Assembly (NCBI RefSeq): GCF_026210795.1
Contig: NC_089448.1
Coordinates: forward strand, 3,100,001 to 3,164,000
Reading direction: 5' to 3'
From: Rhizophagus irregularis
Taxonomy: Eukaryota > Glomeromycota > Glomeromycetes > Glomerales > Glomeraceae
Length of the DNA: 64,000 bases
The notes beneath the pieces are model-generated. The model did not search any database. It worked only from the letters and a program-made list of their open reading frames with translations, and was not told the DNA's origin. This document shows, in pieces, positions 57,512-64,000 of this stretch. Both the position numbers and the translations under genes were made by a program. The first letter of the stretch is position 1. Each line of letters begins with the position of its first letter.

Positions 57512-58233
57512 TTATTCTTCTTCTGAAACATATAAGTGACTATCATCTGGATCATCGACCTTCTTATCTCTACTTCTAGAAAACCTACGCAACGATCTAT
57601 CACACATCAATAAATTGTTTCGCACCATAATCTTTGAAAAACTTCATTCTCCATTCATCCTCTGAGACTTGGTGAGTTCCATTGAACATATGCAACAAAT
57701 ATGGACTTTTCTTTGTATTTGTAGTCGATAATAGTCATAATTTTTTGATATAATTGGTCAGTCATATTTGTATGTGACTTTATTTCCAATAAACGTAAAT
57801 TTTTCATCTTCTTTATGCATTAAATTTTATTATGATTAATAGTTACTGTTAAAAATAATCAAATAAAATGCATGCCCTACTAATTTTATTTAAACTTGCA
57901 GCAGAATCACTTTTTATTGAACTAGAATCAATTTCTGATGAAGTACATTCGCTACTAATGATATTATTATCTATTTCTTGATCAAAGTTTTAATTTATAA
58001 ATTGTTGATTAAAATTTTCATCAAAATCATTGAAATCTCTGTATTGATTATTAATAATTTGTTCAGATTGCTCTTTATATTTCATTCTATTGGTGTGTTC
58101 TTGTTGCTTTTGAAACTTTTTTATATCCATTTGGATATAAACTACAAGATTGACAATTACATTCTACAGTTGAAGTTTTTTCGATTTTATTTTTACTCTT
58201 TTTAAGTTTTTTATTTATACTTATATATACCAT
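57512..58233 (-). pseudogene. Internally deleted Plavaka-like transposase remnant
   Basis: From the ATG at 58233 the frame encodes a Lys-rich start and VECNCQSCSLYPNGYKKVSK, the CxC..C zinc-type motif of Plavaka N-termini. Acidic sequence with stops follows. Next come LLEIKSHTNMTDQLYQKIM and AYVQWNSPSLRG, then EDEWRMKFFKDYGAKQFIDV and an acidic tail ending SHLYVSEEE, which I read as N-terminal and C-terminal pieces. The catalytic middle (the DPMH...FLG region, found in the CACTA copy at 34.3 kb) is absent. It is thus a deletion derivative with further stops and frameshifts. Confidence 0.55.
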
Positions 58234-58386
58234 AGTCAATAGTAAATATAGAAATAGGATATAAAAATTATATAAAAATTAGATATAGGTTGGATTTAAC
58301 AATCATATAATATTATAAATCATAAATCATTGACGTAATCATTTAGTAATAATTGTTTACTTTGTGATCATTATTAAACTATTTTA

Positions 58387-58890
58387 CACAGTGAAATTCG
58401 ATAAACCAGATCTATCAGTTCCACTAAAATATCCGGTTTATCGGGATATCCGGTATAGTGAAACAATTTTGATATATTAAAAATCTATTATACTGAATTT
58501 TTAAAAAATTTTCATGCTAATAAAACTAATATACACTATAATTTAATTTTTTTCATCTTAGTTTTAGGTCATAGAGGTCATAAAATGATTTTTAATTGAA
58601 TATATAAGTAATACATAACTTCAGCCGGAATTAAATTTTTATAATTCTGGCCAAAATTAAGATTTACCGCATCACGTTACTCAAATTTTATTGGTTATTG
58701 ATCACGGGATCCAGTTTATCGAATCATTTTTACTATAGCTGGTTTGAAAATTGATCGAATATCGAGCTTTTACTAGTAAACTCCGGTATATCGAAACTAT
58801 TTTAACATACGTGATTTGGTTCCAGCAAAAAAGTCTAGTTTAAACCCAAATCCGGTTTATCGAAGATCCGGTTTATCGAATTTCACTGTG
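58387..58890. mobile_element. pogo/Tc1-like MITE (504 bp)
   Basis: The ends CACAGTGAAATTCGATAAAC and the complement of the same sequence lie between TA dinucleotides (58385-58386, 58891-58892). TA duplication and a CAGTGAAA..CGATAAACC end fit the pogo/Tigger branch of Tc1/mariner. CCGGTTTATCG motifs recur inside both ends. No transposase is present. Confidence 0.8.
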
Positions 58891-59499
58891 TATCTAACTC
58901 AAAGCAAATCCTATCTGAATGGTTGAATAAATGAAGTTGAAGACTCATGGCAAAATATCATTCCTAGTACACAATGGCCTGAACCTATTCAACACTTACA
59001 ACTTGCTGTTAAGACTTCCAACTTATGAACAGTTATTATGTTGGTGTTATTTATTTTCATACAAATCCTAAAGAGTTATCTCGGGAAAAAAATAAACTCG
59101 CCGTCAGAAATCAGAACAACATAGTTTGCATTACGTTATGATGGTACAGTAGTATAAAGTAGTACTGTATAATTAGAAAGTCACAAAACATTCGACTATT
59201 TAGTTGATAAATCTCGATTCATTTTTTGTGAATGGAATATATATGTTTAAGCGAAGAAAAAATGTAAAATAAAATTTTATGTTCAATATCACACATTTAT
59301 ATATGACATTACTTAATAAGTCGAATTTTGATTTGATAAAGTCAACGTTCAATTCACAAATTATTATCGAACCAAAATTCATTAATGGTGATATGGTAAC
59401 GTAAAACTCACTTTATTTTATTATTACACATATTGACTTTCGATTATAACAATCTACTTAATTCATCATATTTTATTCAAACAATAAAAAATTTATTAT

Positions 59500-60700
59500 A
59501 AACCCTATAAAAAATTCTATCCAATATTTCTGTAGAAACTCAGTAAAAATGAGCCTTTCACGGATCCATTCACGGAAAATGTAAATAATTCGATAGGTCC
59601 CGTAATAAGGTTATTAATTACGGAAATATGAGCCTTAAAAGATAGAATATAAAAAAATTTCATATCTTTGCTAATTAAAGGAAAATTAATTTTATTCGAT
59701 CTAAGGTACAACATCAAAACAATGTCGGACAACTTCCCGACAACCTTTTTCCCGACATACCCTTTGCCCGACAACGATTACCCGACAAGACATATTCCCG
59801 AATGTATATTTTACCGACATGACACATTCCCTAATAGACATTATACCTACATGTTAGTTTTCCCGACATGACATTATCCCGACAACACATATCCCGACAG
59901 AAATTTCCCGACATGTTGAGATGATTTACAAAAAGTAATTTATTATAATGTATCATGTTTATAAATATAAATATAAATGACTGTTATTAACAGTTCTTTA
60001 TTTTCCTTTTTTTTCAATGTGATTTTTCACGACCAGCATGGTTTATATATATATATATATATATTTATTTAATAATTATTTCATTTTTTTTAATAATTTT
60101 TTAAAACCGTTTTAATTTACTTTTTTATCTAAATTTATTTTTAATTTATTATCATTTTTTTTAAAAAAATAACTATTTTATAACAATTTTTTTTTTTAAA
60201 AAAGGTTTCTTAAACCGTTGTACTTTATAAAACATGGATATATTTAATAAGACAATTGTCTTATGGCAAATTCTTTTTTAAAAAGTTGTTAAAAAAATAA
60301 CTGGAAATAAATAAATGCAACTAAAATAAATTTTTGTAGGGACACAACGGGTTGCTGCAAGTTATTTTATTAAAAATTTGCACTATTAAAATGAAATATA
60401 CAGTGTACATGAAATTGCGAATTTTTACTAAAATAAATATATGAATAAACAAATAAAAAAATTTTCTCCATATGTTTTATTTTAAATAATTGGGAAATTC
60501 GGGAAATCGCTTTTTTTAATGTATATGTCATGTCGAGAAAATGTCTGTCGGGAACTAACATGTCGGTATAATGTCCATTAGGGAATGTGTCATGTCGGTA
60601 AAATATACATTCGGGAATATGTCTTGTCGGGTGATCGTTGTCGGGCAAAGGGTATGTCGGAAAAAAGGTTGTCGGGAAATCGTGGTGTAACCCATCAAAA
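59500..60700. repeat. Foldback region with TTCCCGACA motif arrays
   Basis: About 59715-59930 and 60500-60695 are inverted copies of each other (shared CCCTTTGCCCGACAACGAT, ATTCCCGAATGTATATTTTACC). Each is made of repeated TTCCCGACA. The central 550 bp is AT-rich with a (TA)n run at 60050. A CCCTATAAAAAATTC start lies at 59503 but no partner end was proven. The open frames on both strands here arise from the motif array and are not genes. Confidence 0.6.
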
Positions 60701-60930
60701 TGATCCCGAATTGCCATAATCCCAACATTTCATAAGCCTGACACTTCATAAGCTCGAAATTCAAAATACCGAAATGAAAATCTTGTATTATGAGGTGTCG
60801 GGATTATAGCAATTCGGTATTTGGGATTTTGACTATTCAGGATTAGACAAGTCGGGATTTTGACATTTCAGATTTAGAGTATCGGGACTCGGGATAATGT
60901 ACTTTCAGGATTTCGAGTTTTGATATTTTG
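60700..60930. repeat. Second small foldback with ATCCCGA motifs
   Basis: The left arm (about 60705-60770, ATCCCGAATTGCCATAATCCC) pairs loosely with the right arm (about 60795-60830, GGGATTATAGCAATTCGG). Further GTCGGGATTTTGACATT motifs follow. The boundaries are not resolved. Confidence 0.45.
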
Positions 60931-61143
60931 GATGCATCCCACAAAGGGTCTCAAAGGGTGGTTCGGTCAAAAAGGAAATGACAAATTCATCATACTCACC
61001 AATTTTCTGAAACAAATGAAAATAAACAGTTTAAAGAGTAATTGTTCTTTGAACATGTTTTATTTTCTTTGTATCTAATTAAGATAATATGTTAGTCATT
61101 AACATTTTCGGCAAAATGTTCTTAAGCCTTATTCCAATCCAAC

Positions 61144-61408
61144 GGGTCGCATTCATTTCACCAACAATCATTTCACTGACAATTATCTCACCGACAGACG
61201 TTTCACCAACAGGGTCATTTCGCAGATAAATGTTTCGCTGTCAATCATCTTACTGACAAGGGAATTTAGGATTAGAGTTAGGGTTAGGTAAAAAAAGTAA
61301 GTGGATTCAGATTGATGAAATGATGTCGGTGAAATGTTTGTCGGTGAAATGATGGTCGGTGAAATGATGGGTTGGTGAAATGACGGTCGGTGAATAAGCA
61401 AAGACCCC
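61144..61408. mobile_element. Foldback MITE with TTCACCGAC arrays (265 bp)
   Basis: Ends GGGTC and GACCC are flanked by ATCCAAC (61137-61143 and 61409-61415), a 7-bp or imperfect 8-bp duplication. The left arm is an array of CATTTCACCAAC and the right arm the inverted GTCGGTGAAATGATG array. The loop contains GTTAGGGTTAGG. Confidence 0.65.
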
Positions 61409-61697
61409 ATCCAACTATAAAATACACAATTTATTACTATTTAAATTTACAATGCATGTATAAAAGTCTTTGTACAAATCGGTTTATAATAAATGTTCAA
61501 TATTAATCTATTTATTTATTTGTAATATCAAATTTACAATTAATTTTACAAAATTTTTATTATACATTTTGCAATTAGTCTTACTACATATCAATAAATT
61601 ATAAAATGTTATATAACTATTGTACGATATCCTTACGAGCATCTTAACATGGTTTGTATATAATGTACTGTAATATTAATTTTACAATACATTTATA

Positions 61698-62065
61698 CCC
61701 AATAAAAACGAAATGAGTTAAATTTGTTTAATATATGTGTTCATGTGTAATAAATGTCTAAAAAAGTACCATTTTGTTTAATTTTTGTTTTTTTTTTGTA
61801 ATAGACATAAATCGGACAAAATTAGACGTTTTTTTACACATGAACACAAATATAAAACGAATTTAACACATTTCATTTTTATAGGGTTAAAAAATTTTGT
61901 TAGCAAAGTAAGTAATTTGTGATCATGCGTAAAAAGTCTAAAAAAGCACATTTTATGTCTTATTACAAAAAAAAACAAAAATTAAACAAAACGGTACTTT
62001 TTTAGACATTTATTATACATGAACACAAATATTAAACAAATTTAACTCATTCCTTTTTTAAAGGG
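61698..62065. mobile_element. CCCaATAAAA-ended MITE-like element (368 bp)
   Basis: The left arm (CCCAATAAAAACGAAATGAG, then GTTCATGTGTAATAAATGTC) is inverted at the right end (GACATTTATTATACATGAAC ... TTTTTAAAGGG). An inner inverted copy ends TTTTTATAGGG at 61887. The ends relate it to the CCCTATAAAA family at 24184 and 40549. No clear target duplication was found. Confidence 0.5.
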
Positions 62066-62307
62066 CATATAAAGCTATATTATTGTTAATCTTTTTTCGA
62101 ATCTATTGAGAAAAAAAGCATGTAGGAGCATGTGCCTTTCCCCTTCAAAGCTACGCTTTTCAGGAGGGGCAGAATACCCAAGAAGTTTTGCCAAAAAAAA
62201 CTTTTAATATTTCTGAGATAGGTTGTCCCGAAAAAAAATATTTTTGAGGGAGAGGTGTGTATTAATAGTTAAATTTAAATCAAATTTTCAAATGGAATAA
62301 TAACATA

Positions 62308-62595
62308 ATGTTTATAGAAGGCCCATCTATCGATTCTTCTATAATGCAAAGAAAACAGGTACTTTTTTCGTATGGAAAAAACAGTCCACAGACGAAGGAT
62401 TTCGGTAATGACCTCCATATAAAAACTGAAAAAATGACGAATGATGTAGCAATGGTTTATTTCGTAGACATCCAAGGAAATCCAGCGGGTACTGTTTGTA
62501 CATGTTCATCAACTGGAGAGATTATACAATCGGTGGAAATCAATAGGTTAATCCATTTATCACCCCGGGTTGATCGATCCATATTTTTAATTTAG
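62308..62595 (+). CDS. Hypothetical ORF, 95 aa
   Basis: An ATG-started frame of 95 codons with balanced composition, higher GC than its surroundings, and no recognised domain (contains YFVDIQGNPAGTVCTCSS). It ends just before a Tc1-type MITE. No promoter or splice site stands out. It could be a single-exon gene or an exon of a decayed gene. Confidence 0.35.
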   Translation: MFIEGPSIDSSIMQRKQVLFSYGKNSPQTKDFGNDLHIKTEKMTNDVAMVYFVDIQGNPAGTVCTCSSTGEIIQSVEINRLIHLSPRVDRSIFLI

Positions 62596-62618
62596 TATGA
62601 ACATTGAATTATTAAATA

Positions 62619-63565
62619 CAGACCCCGGCGAAAAGAATGGCGGTCAGTTTTTTTGATATCACGAATGTAATCTATAGTAAAATGTGAAATATTTTTTTAT
62701 TTTCTGAAAGAGGAACAGAAAATACATATATTTCATTATTTAAATAACATTTGATATGATCATCTTCCCGTGTCAATAAATGCTTTAATTTATTATTGCA
62801 TACTATTCGCACTCTTAACCAGCGTTATTTTGTTATGATATTTTAATATTTTCTTAACTTTCTCGCCATCCAGAGGTCAGATTGAGACAAATTTACCACC
62901 ATTGGATTCCTCTTGACTATGTGGTTCGAATGGTGGTCTCAAAATTACTGTGTAGCATCTGTGTAATGTGATAGTTCAAGTATAATAGTGAGTATTATGA
63001 ATTTTTATGTTGTATAAAGATAATCATTTCTAAAAGCAATATAAAAGCTCAATAATATAATAAAAGACCATTATTTAAATCTCGTAATTGCAAGAAATCT
63101 AATAGTTGAAATTTTGTTTCAATACAAGCTTTGGTTGATGAGAAAATGAAGTTTAAACTTTTTATTTCAAACTTTCATACCAAATTCAAAAAATTATTAG
63201 TAGTATTTCTCTGTGATAATGTGATATAACTAAATGCAATTATAATATTTGGCAGTTAAAAGTAAGTGGTTTTTTTTAAAAAAAAATTGGAATTTATTAT
63301 TATGTAGGATTTTGAGCATTTTAAAAAAATTCATAGCAAATTATTATGCTCCGATTTCTATTAAATTTATAACTTCTTGGTTTTTTAGAAGGTAAAATAG
63401 GTGTAAAAACAATAATAAATTTTTATTTTTTTTTTATTGCTTTTTAAAATAGTATTCTAAAAATCCATTGGGCATTTACAAGTTTTAATTTAAATAGGAA
63501 AATTCTGATCTCATATCCAAAATAACAAATGATACTCGCACCGCCATTCTTTTCGCCGGGGACTG
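62619..63565. mobile_element. Tc1/mariner-type element, non-autonomous (947 bp)
   Basis: The ends CAGACCCCGGCGAAAAGAAT and the complement of CAGTCCCCGGCGAAAAGAAT, continuing GGCGGT in both, lie between TA dinucleotides (62617-62618, 63566-63567). The interior is AT-rich and no transposase frame with DDE features is seen. The near-perfect ends suggest fairly recent activity. Confidence 0.85.
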
Positions 63566-63630
63566 TAGGAACGGAGTATTAAATGTTTAAAAAGGAAGAA
63601 ATACGAAATCCAGGAGTCTGGTATTTTTCT

Positions 63631-63638
63631 TATAAAAA
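63631..63638 (+). promoter_or_regulatory. TATA box of the ML-like gene
   Basis: TATAAAAA, 107 nt upstream of the ATG at 63745, in otherwise mixed sequence. Confidence 0.45.
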
Positions 63639-63744
63639 GAAAGTAGCAACTCTGAAGCTTAAACACATTTAATAATTAATAATTACAAAAGAAATAATTC
63701 AACCCAGCAGATATTTTTCAAACTATCTTCTTCACAAAGTAATC

Positions 63745-64000
63745 ATGAACCAAAATTTGATATTTGCATTCCTTTTATTGGCTGCACTTACCATGGTCAA
63801 TGCCGTTCCATATCAACTTCTTAAAAGAGGGAAAGACATATATTTGTCATGTTCACCAAATCCCGACAGATCTTACATCTATGCAAACCTTAAGCCTTTC
63901 CCTCCTGTTTCTAATCAATCCGATGATTATACAGTTGAAGGAGCAATGTTGGATTATGAAATCACTCCTAATAAAACCGAAATTATAATTGTGTATACTG
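63745..64000 (+). CDS. Secreted ML-domain-like (MD-2/NPC2-related lipid-binding) protein, 5' part
   Basis: Eighty-five codons are visible before the window ends. A clear signal peptide (hydrophobic LIFAFLLLAALTMVNA) is followed by VPYQLLKRGKDIYLSC, where KR could be a processing site. Then comes a beta-rich segment (NLKPFPPVSNQSDDYTVEGA) with two N-glycosylation sequons (NQS, NKT). The pattern of an early Cys, a PPVSNQSDDYTVEG stretch and alternating hydrophobics resembles fungal ML-domain proteins that bind sterols or phospholipids outside the cell or in the lumen. This is by family resemblance only. The true frame is this one, not the overlapping frame that opens at 63764. Confidence 0.7.
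   Translation, partial: MNQNLIFAFLLLAALTMVNAVPYQLLKRGKDIYLSCSPNPDRSYIYANLKPFPPVSNQSDDYTVEGAMLDYEITPNKTEIIIVYT

Noticed and set aside
59668-60764. Open frames with FPTTFFPTYPLPDND-type peptides at both arms
   Set aside because: The same peptide appears from inverted repeat arms, so it is the TTCCCGACA array read in one frame, not a gene.
61270-61290. GTTAGGGTTAGG resembling a telomere repeat
   Set aside because: Only two units, located in the loop of a small foldback MITE. Interstitial and too short to be a telomere.
1-64000. tRNA, rRNA or other structural RNA genes
   Set aside because: No cloverleaf with A and B box promoters or rRNA core sequence was recognised by eye. A covariance-model search would be decisive.

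Overview
The window is eukaryotic and very AT-rich. It has short spliceosomal introns (GTATGT or GTAAGT donors, TAG or CAG acceptors), TATA-box promoters and dense transposon debris. Its gene families are Sel1-repeat/protein-kinase fusions with a zinc ribbon before the kinase, DUF7025-type AAA+ ATPases, Plavaka-like CACTA transposases and an ML-domain-like secreted protein. Together they point to an arbuscular mycorrhizal fungus of the Rhizophagus (Glomeromycotina) type. That assignment is recognition from memory, not a search.

Layout. 0.5-4.8 kb: Sel1-kinase gene K1 (minus). 9.05-11.77 kb: six-exon AAA+ ATPase gene A1 (plus). 12-16.9 kb: low-complexity DNA and Helitron-like 5' ends. 16.9-17.7 kb: two nested 385-bp elements built from short hairpins. 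20.5-21.2 kb: hAT-type MITE. 22.2-26.7 kb: dead LINE (RT, RNase H, zinc knuckle) split by a MITE. 28.1-28.5 kb: TTAA-flanked MITE. 29.1-31.3 kb: tandem array of exon-like units. 31.4-39.7 kb: CACTA transposon with two divergent decayed genes, itself holding a probable solo LTR that holds a MITE. 39.8-40.5 kb: second LINE tail. 40.5-42.1 kb: 1.5-kb element. 42.57-47.28 kb: a Helitron containing a hAT element that contains a second exon-like array. 47.6-50.2 kb: Sel1-kinase gene K2 (minus). 51.9-54.7 kb: AAA+ ATPase gene A2 (minus). 57.5-58.2 kb: internally deleted Plavaka remnant. 58.4-63.6 kb: several MITEs and foldback elements. 63.7 kb to the end: start of a secreted ML-like gene.

K1-A1-D1 and K2-A2-D2 (D is a non-coding block at 19.0 and 56.6 kb) form an old segmental duplication in which one AAA block has been inverted. 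Five full-length or partial host genes look intact: K1, K2, A1, A2 and the ML-like gene. Almost everything else is mobile DNA.

The least ordinary signals are: (1) two independent tandem arrays of about 110-bp units, each unit carrying a splice acceptor, a 32-54-nt exon-like island, a GTAAGT-type donor and a hairpin; (2) the twin 385-bp multi-hairpin elements with 6-bp target duplications; (3) the triple nesting of Helitron, hAT and exon array, with boundaries fixed by the paralogous locus. Coordinates of introns and element ends were read by eye.
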